A stretch of DNA of 64,000 bases from Microbacterium sp. CGR2 (lineage in GTDB: Bacteria; Actinomycetota; Actinomycetes; Actinomycetales; Microbacteriaceae), in NCBI RefSeq assembly GCF_003626735.1, contig NZ_RBHX01000001.1, forward strand, positions 3,534,001-3,598,000. The letters are read 5' to 3'. Shown here piece by piece: positions 9,900 through 19,165 of the stretch (positions within the stretch are counted from its first letter, which is position 1; each line of letters begins with the position of its first letter). The notes under the pieces were generated by a model. That model was not told the DNA's origin. It saw nothing but the letters and a program-made list of their open reading frames with translations, and searched no databases. The translations under genes and the position numbers were made by a program.

Positions 9900-10730
9900 T
9901 CAGATGGTCTCACCCGCGTCTGCGAGCAGGGTGCTGCCCGTCATGACCATCGACAGGTCGCTCGCGCAGAAGAGCACCACGCGGGCGATGTCGTCAGGCG
10001 TGCCCTGTCGTCCGATCAGGCTCTGCGACATGGCCGCTGGCATCGTCGACGGATCCAGACCTGCCGCCGCCATCTGCTCCATGGCCGCGGCCGCCATCGC
10101 CATGTTGCCCTCGGTCGGGACGTAGCTCGGGGCGACGCCGAGGACGCGGATGCCCTGAGGAGCGAGCTCGAGTGCGAGCTGCGTCGTCAGCCCGCGCACG
10201 GCGTGCTTCGACGAGACGTATGCCGAGAGCCCGGGCGCGGTGCCCCTGAAGCCTGCGGTCGAGACGATGTTGACGATGACGCCGCCATCGGACATTCGCC
10301 GAGCCGCCTCCCTGGCACCGTTGCGCACACCTCGCGTGTTGACCGCGAAGACCTGCTCCCACGTCTCGTCACTCATCTCGAAAAGCGACTCACTGGGGAA
10401 GATCCCGGCGTTGTTCACCCAGATGCTCGGCTCGCCGACCTCGCCGGCCGCCGAATCCACGGCCGCCGTGACGGATGCCGAGTCCGTGACATCCATGCGC
10501 ACGCCCACCGCCCGCGCACCGAATCGCTCGGCGATCGATGCTGCTGCATCGCGCGAACGCTGCTCGTCGAGATCGGCGATCACGATGCCGGCGCCGGCCT
10601 CGGCGAGACGATCGGCGATGGCCCGGCCCAGACCCTGCGCACCTCCGGTGACGAGGGCGGTGCGGCCGGACAGATCCATCAGCGACGAGAGGGGATCCGA
10701 CGAGACATCGGGGAAGGGAAAGGTCATCAT
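9900..10730 (-). CDS. SDR-family NAD(P)-dependent oxidoreductase
   Basis: A 276-residue classical short-chain dehydrogenase. The cofactor motif TGGAQGLG, the NNAG structural motif, the catalytic Ser (NIVSTAGFRG) and the YVSSK Tyr/Lys pair are all present in order. It is the third gene of the GH1-MFS-SDR operon (24 bases after the MFS stop). It may oxidise or reduce the sugar or the aglycone released by the GH1 enzyme; the substrate is not predictable. Two consecutive ATGs (10730 and 10727) are possible starts. Confidence 0.88.
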   Translation of the reverse strand: MMTFPFPDVSSDPLSSLMDLSGRTALVTGGAQGLGRAIADRLAEAGAGIVIADLDEQRSRDAAASIAERFGARAVGVRMDVTDSASVTAAVDSAAGEVGEPSIWVNNAGIFPSESLFEMSDETWEQVFAVNTRGVRNGAREAARRMSDGGVIVNIVSTAGFRGTAPGLSAYVSSKHAVRGLTTQLALELAPQGIRVLGVAPSYVPTEGNMAMAAAAMEQMAAAGLDPSTMPAAMSQSLIGRQGTPDDIARVVLFCASDLSMVMTGSTLLADAGETI

Positions 10731-10754
10731 TGCTCCGTTTCGAAGGGTGGGCGC

Positions 10755-12113
10755 TCAGCGGACGCTGCGCACCGAGAGGGTGATGAGAAGGCCGCCCGCG
10801 AAGGCGAGCGCGGCGGCGAGAAGGTAGAGCGCGATGAAGTTCTCTGCACCGGCTCCGATCGCCAGTACCGCGCCGCCCAGGACCGGAGCGAAGACGCCGG
10901 GGATCTTCTGGGCGAAGAGCGCGATGGCCGTGTAGCGGCCCGCCTCGCGCTCTCGATCGGGGAGGACGTCGAGCAGCAGCGCCTGGCCGACGGCCGAGAA
11001 GGTGGCGATGCCGAGCGAGTTCAGCAGGGTGCCGACCATGAGCGTCGGCAGATCGTGGGCGAACGCCGAGACGCTGCATCCTGCCGCGAAAAGCGCAGCC
11101 CCCGCGAGGATGAACGGCTTGCGCCTGCCCACCCGATCGCTCAGCCACCCACCTCCGAGCGAACCGAGCATGGCGGTCACGATGCTCGATGCCGAGACGA
11201 TCGCGAGCACTTCGGCCACATCGGGCACCCGCAGCTCCAGTCGCTGCGCCACGAAGAAGACGGGGAAGCTCGTCGTGAGAGTGAGCCCCGAGAAGAAGAT
11301 GAAGCGGCCGAGCCAGTTCCAGGCGAAGTCGGGCGCCGTGCGCGGGTTGAACCCGTAGCTGCGCACCAGCCCCCCGAGCGTGAGCCGGCGCTCGAACACC
11401 ATGCCGCGGCTGTCGCGATCAGGCACGACCACGAGGAACACGACCACCAGCACGGCACCGATCACCGCGGGGAGGGCGAACACGACGAGCACGTCGTCGC
11501 GGAAGAGGCCGACCAGGATGATGCCCACGACCGGCGCGACCTGCATCGTGACTCCGGTGAGGCCGGACACCCGCCCCCGCTGTCGCGGCGGCAGGCGATC
11601 GGCCTGCCAGTTTCCGAGCGAGGCCGCGGTCGTGCCCCATCCGATCGTCGAAAGCGACCATCCCACCGTGAGAGCGGTGAGGTCCGGGGCGAACGCCATG
11701 ACCGGCACCGATGCGCCACCGATCAGCAGACCGAGCACCGTGAACGGGCGGCGGCGCCCCCAGCGACTCCGCAGACGATCGCTGAGGATGCCGGTGAGCG
11801 GCGCGAGCACGAGCGTGGCCGCCGAGCCGACGGCCAGCACCAGACCGAGCGCATCGGTGCGACCGGGAGCGAGCTGGTCGAGCCGCACCGCGAGCGAGTA
11901 CGCCATCGGCACGATCATCGCCATGCCGGCGCCGAACGTCGCTGCGATCAGCAGCACGAGGGACCAGACCGGGACATCGCCCGCCGTGTTTCCGCCGGAT
12001 GGTTCCGACGGATTCACGGCCGGCGGCTGCGGGAGCGCGAGGTTGCCCTCAGGAACGCGCCCCGCAGCCTCCGCAGAGCTCTCGCCCTGGGGATCGTCGA
12101 CGTCGACGGTCAT
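10755..12113 (-). CDS. MFS transporter, GPH/SLC45-like sugar symporter
   Basis: A 452-residue 12-helix carrier with the loop motif SDRLRSRWGRRRPF after helix 2 and SDRVGRRKPF in the second half. It belongs to the same group as the damaged MFS at 55941-57294: both have a conserved LAPG segment before the first conserved loop and are almost equal in length. It lies between the GH1 gene (28-base gap) and the SDR gene, so it probably imports the glycoside cleaved by that GH1. The N-terminal 40 residues are acidic, Pro/Gly-rich and not membrane-spanning. Confidence 0.85.
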   Translation of the reverse strand: MTVDVDDPQGESSAEAAGRVPEGNLALPQPPAVNPSEPSGGNTAGDVPVWSLVLLIAATFGAGMAMIVPMAYSLAVRLDQLAPGRTDALGLVLAVGSAATLVLAPLTGILSDRLRSRWGRRRPFTVLGLLIGGASVPVMAFAPDLTALTVGWSLSTIGWGTTAASLGNWQADRLPPRQRGRVSGLTGVTMQVAPVVGIILVGLFRDDVLVVFALPAVIGAVLVVVFLVVVPDRDSRGMVFERRLTLGGLVRSYGFNPRTAPDFAWNWLGRFIFFSGLTLTTSFPVFFVAQRLELRVPDVAEVLAIVSASSIVTAMLGSLGGGWLSDRVGRRKPFILAGAALFAAGCSVSAFAHDLPTLMVGTLLNSLGIATFSAVGQALLLDVLPDREREAGRYTAIALFAQKIPGVFAPVLGGAVLAIGAGAENFIALYLLAAALAFAGGLLITLSVRSVR

Positions 12114-12141
12114 CTGCTCGGCCTCTGGGTACGAGAGCCGG

Positions 12142-13386
12142 TCAGGCCAGACCGTTGCGCTTCGACACCTTACCGAGCCAGCCGAGGCTGGGCTTCGGCG
12201 TGCGCACGAACGTCTCGCGGTCGACGGCGATCAGCCCGAAGGTGGGCGCCCAGTGGCCCCACTCGAAGTTGTCGAGCAGCGTCCAGTGCAGGTAGCCGCG
12301 CACGTCGATGCCCTCCTCGATCGTGTCGGCGAGACCGCGCAATGCCGCATCCGTGTATCGGATCCGCTGGGTGTCGTCAGCCGTGGCGATGCCGTTCTCG
12401 GTGACGATCACGGTCACCCCCTCCGACACCTCCCACGCGTGACGAACGGCCATGGCGAGCGAGTCGGGGCGGAACGCGGTGCCGACCAGCGTGTTGTCGG
12501 GGTGCGGCGGGTGCGGAATGAGTCCGTTCGCGTCCACCTCCTGGCTCGAGTACGCCTGCACGCCGACGAAGTCGTCGCCGCGTGCGCCCTCCCAGTAGAC
12601 GTCTTCCTTGCCGTAGCGGATCTGCTTCAGCTTCTCCTCACCGCCGGGCGCCGCGGTGAGCGCCCCCGCAGCGATCGTCCAGCCGACCTTGGCGTTCGTG
12701 CGAGCACGCACGATCTCGCGGGCGGCGTGGTGGATGTCGACGAACGCACGGCCGATCTCAGGGTCGGCGTCCTGAAGGAAAGCGCCGTGCTGCTTCTTCT
12801 CGAGGCTCTTCTCCTCGCCGCCGTCGCGCTCGGTGTCGGCCTCGACCGTCGGGCTCTGCCACTGACCGCCCTGCGTCTCGGCCATGCGGAGCATCGCCGT
12901 CATGATGGCCGCCTGCATGTTCGGCTCGTTCATGGTCGCGACCCACTCGACCCCGTCGAGGATCGTCGTGGCCTCGGTCACGAAGCTGAGGAAGCGCTCT
13001 TTGGCCTTCGGCGACGTCCAGCCGCCGTCGTTCGCGAACCAGCGCGGCGTCGTGAAGTGCTGCAGAGTGACGAAGGGAACCACTCCTCGCGAGAAGCAGT
13101 GCTCGATCACACGGCGGTAGTGGGCGAGGGACGCCCGCGAGAACTGACCTTCGATCGGCTCGATTCGCGACCACTCGAGGCTGAATCGGTAGGTCGTCAG
13201 CCCCGCGTCGGCGAGAAGATCGATGTCTTCGCGGAAGCGGTGGTAGCTGTCGACGGCGTCGCCCGACGGCTCCATGCCGGGCATGGTGAGCTCGCGCTCC
13301 CACCAGTCGCTGTTGACGTTGTTGCCTTCGATCTGGTGTCCGGCGGTGGCGGCACCCCAGAGGAAGCCGGTGGGGAAGTTCGTCAT
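12142..13386 (-). CDS. GH1 beta-glucosidase
   Basis: A 414-residue family GH1 enzyme, cytoplasmic (no signal peptide). It begins with the typical FPTGFLWGAATAGHQIEG. The acid/base Glu is in TMNEP (residue 154) and the nucleophile Glu in VTENG (residue 330). The ATG at 13386 is used; in-frame codons upstream run into the operator and are not coding. It is closely related to the GH1 at 48328-49551, sharing the NVNSDxW segment and the VTENGIATADD block. It likely cleaves beta-glucosides of plant origin. Its promoter region has both a TetR-type and a LacI-type palindrome, which suggests dual control. Confidence 0.92.
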   Translation of the reverse strand: MTNFPTGFLWGAATAGHQIEGNNVNSDWWERELTMPGMEPSGDAVDSYHRFREDIDLLADAGLTTYRFSLEWSRIEPIEGQFSRASLAHYRRVIEHCFSRGVVPFVTLQHFTTPRWFANDGGWTSPKAKERFLSFVTEATTILDGVEWVATMNEPNMQAAIMTAMLRMAETQGGQWQSPTVEADTERDGGEEKSLEKKQHGAFLQDADPEIGRAFVDIHHAAREIVRARTNAKVGWTIAAGALTAAPGGEEKLKQIRYGKEDVYWEGARGDDFVGVQAYSSQEVDANGLIPHPPHPDNTLVGTAFRPDSLAMAVRHAWEVSEGVTVIVTENGIATADDTQRIRYTDAALRGLADTIEEGIDVRGYLHWTLLDNFEWGHWAPTFGLIAVDRETFVRTPKPSLGWLGKVSKRNGLA

Positions 13387-13414
13387 TGAGGGATCCTCTC
13401 GATCGGAGCAACCG

Positions 13415-13430
13415 TGACAACCGATTGCCA
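13415..13430 (-). promoter_or_regulatory. LacI-type operator before GH1
   Basis: TGACAACCGATTGCCA, identical to the site at 20865-20880. It lies only 28 bases from the GH1 ATG, downstream of a TATGAT -10 candidate (13441-13446 read on the minus strand). Here the site would act as a roadblock near the transcription start, not as a -35 element. Confidence 0.68.
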
Positions 13431-13447
13431 TGCCCAAGGTATCATAA

Positions 13448-13469
13448 AATTAGAAAGCGCTCACTAATT
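13448..13469. promoter_or_regulatory. TetR operator between GH1 and tetR
   Basis: A 22-bp inverted repeat of the form AATTAG-N2-AGCGCT-N2-CTAATT, perfect in all named positions. It lies 16 bases before the tetR ATG and just upstream of the GH1 -10 candidate. This is the expected place for a divergent, autoregulated TetR operator controlling both genes. Confidence 0.75.
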
Positions 13470-13485
13470 TCACCGGGGAGGTGCG

Positions 13486-14100
13486 ATGGCCCAGTACGCC
13501 AAGACTGCGGGGGTCCGCCGCGGAATCCTCGAAGCGTGTCTGACGATCTTCGGCGAATCGGGGTTCCACGGCGCATCGATGGCCGAGATCGCTCGCCGCG
13601 CCGGCATCAGTCACACGGGCTTGCTGCACCACTTCCCCCGCAAGGAGGACCTCCTGATGGCGGTGCTCGCGATGCAGGACGAACACAGCGCCGACTACCT
13701 CGCTCGCAATTCCACCCTCGACCCTGACGCCGACCCGCTGGACATCCTGCGGGGCATGGCGAGCACCCTCATCGAGCGCGAGCAGCGCATCGGTCTCATG
13801 GAATTGAGCGCCGTGCTGACGGGCGAGGCGACGGCGCCCGGCCACCCCGCGCACGACTACTTCGCGACGCGGTATCGCAACATCCGCTCGTTCATGACCC
13901 GCCTGTTCACCCGTCTCGATGATGCGGGCCGCCTGTCGACGGATCTCCCCGCCGCCCAGCTCGCCGCTCTCATGATCGCCGTGACGGACGGACTCCGCAC
14001 CGAGTGGCTGTTCGACCGGACCGCCATCGACGTGGACGCGTGCGTGACCGGGCTGATGGCCGCGTTCATCCCCGAGCTCAAGGTGCCCGCCCAGGAGTGA
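13486..14100 (+). CDS. TetR-family transcriptional regulator
   Basis: A 204-residue repressor. The N-terminal TetR helix-turn-helix spans roughly residues 10-55 (MAEIARRAGISHTGLLHHFP), followed by a C-terminal all-helical ligand domain containing GHPAHDYFATRYRN. ATG 13486 is preceded by GGGGAGG. It is divergent from the GH1-MFS-SDR operon, with a 22-bp palindrome in between, and likely represses that operon until a glycoside or aglycone binds. It is a paralogue of the TetR proteins at 47698 and 57443, which share the HPAxxFFxxR segment and are also next to glycoside genes. Its stop is immediately adjacent to the end of the convergent GH43 gene. Confidence 0.92.
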   Translation: MAQYAKTAGVRRGILEACLTIFGESGFHGASMAEIARRAGISHTGLLHHFPRKEDLLMAVLAMQDEHSADYLARNSTLDPDADPLDILRGMASTLIEREQRIGLMELSAVLTGEATAPGHPAHDYFATRYRNIRSFMTRLFTRLDDAGRLSTDLPAAQLAALMIAVTDGLRTEWLFDRTAIDVDACVTGLMAAFIPELKVPAQE

Positions 14101-15567
14101 TCAGCCCTGGGCGCCGGTCGACTCGTACTCGAACCGGCGGACCACGACGTCGTCTGCCAGAGCCTCGACCCCGATGACTCGTCCGGTGAATCCGCCGGCG
14201 ACCTCGGTCGACAGGTAGCGCCCGTCCACGGCAGCGAGCTCGAGGAACTCCGCCCCGGTGACGACACCCACACGCAGCACGTCGGGTCCTCGGCGCGCAC
14301 CGCGTTCGGCCTCGAACTCCGTGGCCCTGATCTCGAGCACAGCATCCGCAGGAGCATCCGCGTGCCTGACGATCTGGTCGAGCGGGCCGATCACGACCCG
14401 CGCACGTACCTCCGCCCCGACCCTCTCGATGAGCACCTGGTGGGCGTCATCGATGCGCACGGAGAACGCGACGTCGCCCGCCGCGTCTAGCCGCGCCGTC
14501 CAGAGTTCGTCCTCGGCGCGGACGGCGAGCAGCCGCTCGGCGGTCGGGGTCTGCAGATCTCGACCTCGGTCGAGGCGCAGGCCCTCGGCGCCCGTGTGCG
14601 TGAACGACGAGGGAGCTGCGCCCGGAGCGATCCAGCGCGGATGCAGTGCGGCATCCGTGAAGTCGTCGACGAACCCGGTGGACGGGGTGGGAACGTCGTA
14701 GCGAGACTCGTCGATGACGGGCCAGCCGTCCACCCAGTCCACCCCGGCGAGAAAGGTCTCGCGGCCGTTCGTGTGCCAGCGGGGGAACGTTCCCCGGGGC
14801 CTCGTCGCGAGAAACACGAGCGCCCACGATCCGTCGGCGAGTTCGACGAGGTCGGAATGCCCGGTCGACTGCACCGCCGCGCTCGTGCTGCGGTGGGTGA
14901 GGATCGGATTCGTCGGTGCAGGCTCGAACGGGCCGTCGACATTCGCCGAACGAGCGATCGTGACCATGTGCCCAGGTCCGGTGCCGCCCTCGGCGACGAG
15001 CAGGTACCACCACTCCCCTCGGCGGACCAAGTGCGGCCCCTCGGCATGCGCTCCGCCGGTTCCCGCCCACAGCGAGCGCGGCTCCGAGAGCACGTCGCCG
15101 GTCAGCGGATCGACGGCGGCCTGCGAGATGCCACCGCGCATCACGTCACTCCAGGTGACCAGGCAGGTGCCTTCGTCGTCCCAGGCGATGTCGGGGTCGA
15201 TGCCGATGAGCCCTGCCACATACACGGGTTCGCTCCACGGACCGGCGGGGTTCTCCGCGTGCACGAGGATGTGGCCCCGTGCGACTTCGTGGATGTTCGT
15301 CGTGATCATCCAGAACCGACCGTCGTGATGACGCAGCGTCGGCGCGTAGATCCCGCCGCTCGCCCCACCGAGGCCGGTGCGCACGTCGAGATGCTCTGGG
15401 CGCTCGAGGATGTTGCCGATCTGGGTCCACGACAGCAGGTCACGGGAGCGGAAGATCGGCACACCCGGCGAGTACTCGAAGCTCGAGTTCGCGAGGTAGT
15501 AGTCCTCACCCACGCGGCAGATCGAGGGGTCGGGGTGGTAGCCGGGGATGATCGGATGCTGAGTCAC
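14101..15567 (-). CDS. GH43 beta-xylosidase / alpha-L-arabinofuranosidase
   Basis: A 488-residue GH43 enzyme. The five-bladed propeller domain has the catalytic base Asp in YHPDPS (residue 13), the pKa-modulating Asp in IDPDIAWDD, and the acid Glu in HAEGPHL. A C-terminal beta-sandwich domain follows (from about residue 300), as in xylan 1,4-beta-xylosidases. It starts with GTG at 15567 in a GTGA overlap with the upstream ATPase gene, so it is translationally coupled to the ABC importer operon. No signal peptide is present: it acts on imported oligosaccharides. Whether xylose or arabinose is released cannot be decided from sequence. Confidence 0.88.
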   Translation of the reverse strand: MTQHPIIPGYHPDPSICRVGEDYYLANSSFEYSPGVPIFRSRDLLSWTQIGNILERPEHLDVRTGLGGASGGIYAPTLRHHDGRFWMITTNIHEVARGHILVHAENPAGPWSEPVYVAGLIGIDPDIAWDDEGTCLVTWSDVMRGGISQAAVDPLTGDVLSEPRSLWAGTGGAHAEGPHLVRRGEWWYLLVAEGGTGPGHMVTIARSANVDGPFEPAPTNPILTHRSTSAAVQSTGHSDLVELADGSWALVFLATRPRGTFPRWHTNGRETFLAGVDWVDGWPVIDESRYDVPTPSTGFVDDFTDAALHPRWIAPGAAPSSFTHTGAEGLRLDRGRDLQTPTAERLLAVRAEDELWTARLDAAGDVAFSVRIDDAHQVLIERVGAEVRARVVIGPLDQIVRHADAPADAVLEIRATEFEAERGARRGPDVLRVGVVTGAEFLELAAVDGRYLSTEVAGGFTGRVIGVEALADDVVVRRFEYESTGAQG

Positions 15568-16388
15568 GATGCCTCCATGATTCGTCGGCGCGCTTCGCGG
15601 CGTTCCCTCTGTCGGAGCGGATCCGCGACCGGCGCAGCCAGCAGGAGCTTCTGCGTGTAGGGGTGATCGGGGGTCGAGGTCACGTGCGCGGCCGACCCGG
15701 TCTCGACGAGGTCGCCGCGATAGAGCACCGCCACGCGGTGGCTGATGTGACGGACGACTGAGAGATCGTGCGACACGAAGAGGTACGCCACGCCGGTCGC
15801 CCGCTGGATCTCGACGAACAGGTCGAGCACGCGGGCCTGCGTCGAGAGGTCGAGCGCCGACACTGGCTCATCGCAGACGATCAGTCGCGGCTCGGGGGCG
15901 AGTGCCCGCGCGATGGCCACACGCTGGCGCTGGCCACCTGAGAACTCCCGGGGCAGACGCTCGACCGAGTCTGTCGGCAGGCCCACCTGATCGAGCAGCG
16001 TCTTGACGCGTGACCGTGCGTCCTTCGACGTCGCACCCTGGATGATCAGCGGCTCCGCGAGGATGTCGCCGATCGTCATCGACGGATTGAGCGAGGTGTA
16101 CGGATCCTGGAACACGACCTGAATGTCTCTTGCGAGCCTGCGACGCTCGCCGGCGGAGACTCCTGCGATCGACGTCCCGTCGAAGCGGATGTCTCCTCCC
16201 GACGGGTTCACGAGTCCGAGCACGGCGCGTCCGATCGTCGTCTTCCCCGATCCGGACTCGCCGACGAGGCCCAGGGTCTCCCCCGGTGCGACAGTCAGCG
16301 AGACGCCGTGCAGGACCTCGACGGGCTTCGCACGCCATCCGCGCCCGGGAAAGGAGACGCGAAGCTCATCGACCTCGAGAAGACTCAT
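15564..16388 (-). CDS. ABC transporter ATP-binding protein, Dpp/Opp family (DppF-like)
   Basis: A 274-residue ATPase. Walker A GESGSGKTT, signature FSGGQRQRVAI, Walker B LIVCDEPVSALD, and the oligopeptide-family C-terminal tail (HPYTQKLLLAAP) are present. It is coupled by a 4-nt ATGA overlap to the permease-ATPase fusion upstream and by GTGA to GH43 downstream. It supplies the second ATPase of a peptide-type importer. Together with GH43 and the glucuronate genes, the system probably carries an oligosaccharide or glycoside, not peptides. Confidence 0.92.
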   Translation of the reverse strand: MSLLEVDELRVSFPGRGWRAKPVEVLHGVSLTVAPGETLGLVGESGSGKTTIGRAVLGLVNPSGGDIRFDGTSIAGVSAGERRRLARDIQVVFQDPYTSLNPSMTIGDILAEPLIIQGATSKDARSRVKTLLDQVGLPTDSVERLPREFSGGQRQRVAIARALAPEPRLIVCDEPVSALDLSTQARVLDLFVEIQRATGVAYLFVSHDLSVVRHISHRVAVLYRGDLVETGSAAHVTSTPDHPYTQKLLLAAPVADPLRQRERREARRRIMEAS

Positions 16389-18208
16389 CGCTGGTTCCCT
16401 TCTTCAGGAGTGCTGACGGGCGGATCCGTGCGGACCGTGCTCTCGTCGAGGATCGCACCGAGCAGCATCTTCGTGTAGTCGTGCGTCGGATGCGCGAAGA
16501 CCTCGGTCGCGGTGCCGGATTCGACGATTACGCCGTTCTGCATCACGGCGATCCGGTCGCACAGGTCGGCGACGACGCCGAAGTTGTGCGTGACGAGGAG
16601 GATCGCCATGTCGAGCTCGGACTGCAGGTCGCGCAGCAGGTCGAGGATCTCCGCCTGCACCGTGACATCCAGCGCGGTCGTCGGCTCGTCGGCGATGAGC
16701 AGCTTGGGCCGACTCGCGACGGCTCCTGCGATGAGCACGCGTTGAGCCATGCCGCCCGAGATCTGGTGCGGATATGAGTCGAAGGTCCGCTTCGGGTCGG
16801 TGATTCCGACACGCTCCAGCAGCGCGAGCACGCGGGAGGATGCCTCGGCACGCGTCACACCGAGCGCCGAGCGCACGCCCTCGACCAGCTGGGCGCCCAC
16901 CCGGTACGACGGGTCGAGGTTCGACATCGGCTCCTGCGGGATGTAGGCGATCTCCTTGCCTCGCAGCGGGCGCATCTGCGCGTCGGTGAGGCCGACGAGC
17001 TCGCGCCCGTCGAAGCGGATCGACCCTCGCGTGATGACCGCCTCGTTGGGCAGCACCCCGAGCGATGCGAACGCGGTCTGGGACTTGCCCGACCCCGATT
17101 CCCCGACGAGTCCGACGATCTGGCCGCGCGCGATCGACAGGTCGACGCCGCGCACCACCTCGTTCAGACCGCCGCTGGGGCGCGGATACGCGATCGCGAG
17201 GTCGTTGATCTCGAGCAGTCCTGATCTGGCAGCGGTCGCCTCTCCGGCACTGTCGAGCACGCGCTGGCCTCGTCCGACCTTGGCCGGCTTGGGCGTGGAT
17301 CCCTCGAGGATGTCGCGCAGCGAGTTGCCGAGCAGCACCAGCGATGCCGTGATGACCCCGAGCAGGAGGCTCGGCCAGAGGAACTGCGTGGGAGCGATGT
17401 AGAGGTTGCGGAATCCCGACGAGATCATCGCGCCGAAGCTCGGGATCTGCAGCGATCCGACGCCCAGGAAGGCGAGTCCGGACTGCACGGCGATCGCGGA
17501 GCCGGCCATGAAGGCCGCGGCGATGATGATGGGTCCCCGCACGACGAACAGCACGTGACGCCCGAGGATGCGGAGGTTTCCGAGTCCGGAGACCCGCGCG
17601 GCATCGACGTAGAGTTCGTTCTTCACCCCGAGCACGAGGTTGCGCACGATGCGATAGATGCCCGGCGAGAGCAGCACGCCGAAGATCAGCATCGTGAAGC
17701 GGTAGTCGCCTCCCGTGACCGGCATCAGGATGATCAGCAGCAGGATGCCGGGGAAGGTCATGATGAGGTTGAACAACCACTCGGTCGTCGCTCGCGTCAC
17801 GGTTCCGAAGTAGCCGCCGACGAGGCCGGCGACCACGCCCACCGCCAGGGCCACACCCGCACCGATCAGGGCCGAGATCGCCGCCGTGTTGATGGAGTGG
17901 AGCAGACGAGACAGGATGTCGCGCCCCGCCTCGTCGGCGCCGAGCAGATACCCGGGCGTGCCGACCGGCGCGTTGATCATCGCGAGGTCGGCGTCGTTCG
18001 GGCCATGCGGCGCGAGCCACGGGGTGAGCACCCCGAGCAGGAAGATCAGCGCGAGCAGGCCGAGCGTGCCGATCGCCTGCGGGTCGCGCACGATGCGACG
18101 CCAGGTCGATGTGCGGGCCTTCGCCGCGTTCTCGAGAGTGACGAGCAGCTCGGTGCTGGGCGTCGTCACGGTGCGGGTGTTCGTCGGGGGCAGGCGTTCG
18201 TCGCTCAT
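16385..18208 (-). CDS. fused ABC permease and ATP-binding protein (DppC-DppD fusion)
   Basis: A 607-residue fusion. Residues about 30-320 are a DppC-like permease with membrane segments and an EAA-type loop (DAARVSGLGNLRILGRHVLF). After a short linker near 330-345, residues about 345-600 are a DppD-like ATPase: Walker A GESGSGKSQ, signature ISGGMAQRVLIA, Walker B LLIADEPTTALDVT. ATG 18208 is used; ATGA overlaps couple it on both sides. Such permease/ATPase fusions are a recognised variant in actinobacteria and other Gram-positives. No frameshift is needed to read through the junction. Confidence 0.92.
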   Translation of the reverse strand: MSDERLPPTNTRTVTTPSTELLVTLENAAKARTSTWRRIVRDPQAIGTLGLLALIFLLGVLTPWLAPHGPNDADLAMINAPVGTPGYLLGADEAGRDILSRLLHSINTAAISALIGAGVALAVGVVAGLVGGYFGTVTRATTEWLFNLIMTFPGILLLIILMPVTGGDYRFTMLIFGVLLSPGIYRIVRNLVLGVKNELYVDAARVSGLGNLRILGRHVLFVVRGPIIIAAAFMAGSAIAVQSGLAFLGVGSLQIPSFGAMISSGFRNLYIAPTQFLWPSLLLGVITASLVLLGNSLRDILEGSTPKPAKVGRGQRVLDSAGEATAARSGLLEINDLAIAYPRPSGGLNEVVRGVDLSIARGQIVGLVGESGSGKSQTAFASLGVLPNEAVITRGSIRFDGRELVGLTDAQMRPLRGKEIAYIPQEPMSNLDPSYRVGAQLVEGVRSALGVTRAEASSRVLALLERVGITDPKRTFDSYPHQISGGMAQRVLIAGAVASRPKLLIADEPTTALDVTVQAEILDLLRDLQSELDMAILLVTHNFGVVADLCDRIAVMQNGVIVESGTATEVFAHPTHDYTKMLLGAILDESTVRTDPPVSTPEEGNQR

Positions 18209-19146
18209 CGGACTCTCGCTTTCGGGTTCAGCCAACCGTTGGCCAGGTCGGTGAGGAGGTTGACGACGGTCACGAGAAGCACGCCGAACGCGGTGATGCC
18301 CATGATCACGGGGATGTCCCCCTGCAGGGATGCGTTGAACGCGAAGCTGCCGTAGCCGGGGAGGGCGAAGACGTTCTCGATGATGAGTGCCCCGCCGAAC
18401 ATCTGGATGAACTCGAGCGACATCACCGTGAGCGCGGGGCTCGCCGCATTGCGCAGCGCGTGCTTGATGACGATCGAGGTCGTCGAGGATCCACGCGTCC
18501 GCAGCGTGCGGACGTAGTCGCGTCGGAGCTCGTCGATCATGCGCCCGCGCACCTGCGCCGCCATGTTCGCGACACCGCCGATGGTGAGCACGATCACAGG
18601 GATCGTGATACTGCGCACCCATGCCCCCGGATCCTCCGCGAACGGGGTGAACCCCGTCGCAGGGAGCCACTTGAGCTGCACGGCGAAGACGACCACGAGA
18701 ACGATCGCCAGCAGCAGGCCGGGCACGATGTAGCCGATCAGCGAGATCCCCTGGGCGATGCGGTCAACGACCCCGCCGCGGGATGCTGCCCAGACGCCGA
18801 GCACGACGGAGATGATGACCGTCAGGATCAACGCGGGGACGATGATCGAGAGCGTGACCGCGAGTCGCTGCAGAACCGAGGGTCCGACCGGAAGCGAGGT
18901 GTAGACGGAGACTCCGAAGTCTCCCTGCACGGCATGGATCAGCCAGTCGAAGTACTGGACGATGACCGGACGGTCCCACCCCTTCTCGGCGATGAGGTCG
19001 TCGACCACATCCGGTGTCGCTGACGTGCCGAGGATGGCCTGGGCGACATCGTCGAACGACGTGCTGAGAAGGAGGAAGGTGATCAAGGTCACCAGGATCG
19101 CGAGCACGACGCCGGCGCCGAGTCTGCGGAGGATGTAGCTGAGCAT
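18205..19146 (-). CDS. ABC transporter permease, Dpp/Opp family (DppB-like)
   Basis: A 313-residue inner-membrane permease beginning MLSYILRRLGAGVVLAILVTL, the usual DppB opening. It has about six membrane segments and the EAA loop near YVRTLRTRGSSTTSIVIKHA. I use ATG 19146 and not the in-frame upstream codon at 19188, which would read through the intercistronic hairpin. It is coupled by ATGA to the permease-ATPase fusion. It is the first membrane subunit after the binding-protein gene. Confidence 0.92.
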   Translation of the reverse strand: MLSYILRRLGAGVVLAILVTLITFLLLSTSFDDVAQAILGTSATPDVVDDLIAEKGWDRPVIVQYFDWLIHAVQGDFGVSVYTSLPVGPSVLQRLAVTLSIIVPALILTVIISVVLGVWAASRGGVVDRIAQGISLIGYIVPGLLLAIVLVVVFAVQLKWLPATGFTPFAEDPGAWVRSITIPVIVLTIGGVANMAAQVRGRMIDELRRDYVRTLRTRGSSTTSIVIKHALRNAASPALTVMSLEFIQMFGGALIIENVFALPGYGSFAFNASLQGDIPVIMGITAFGVLLVTVVNLLTDLANGWLNPKARVR

Positions 19147-19165
19147 CAAGGGGCTCCCGGTGTGT

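Noticed and set aside
9882..12404. Open frame of 840 codons on the plus strand
   Set aside because: It spans three well-supported minus-strand genes; its translation is low-complexity Arg/His/Glu.
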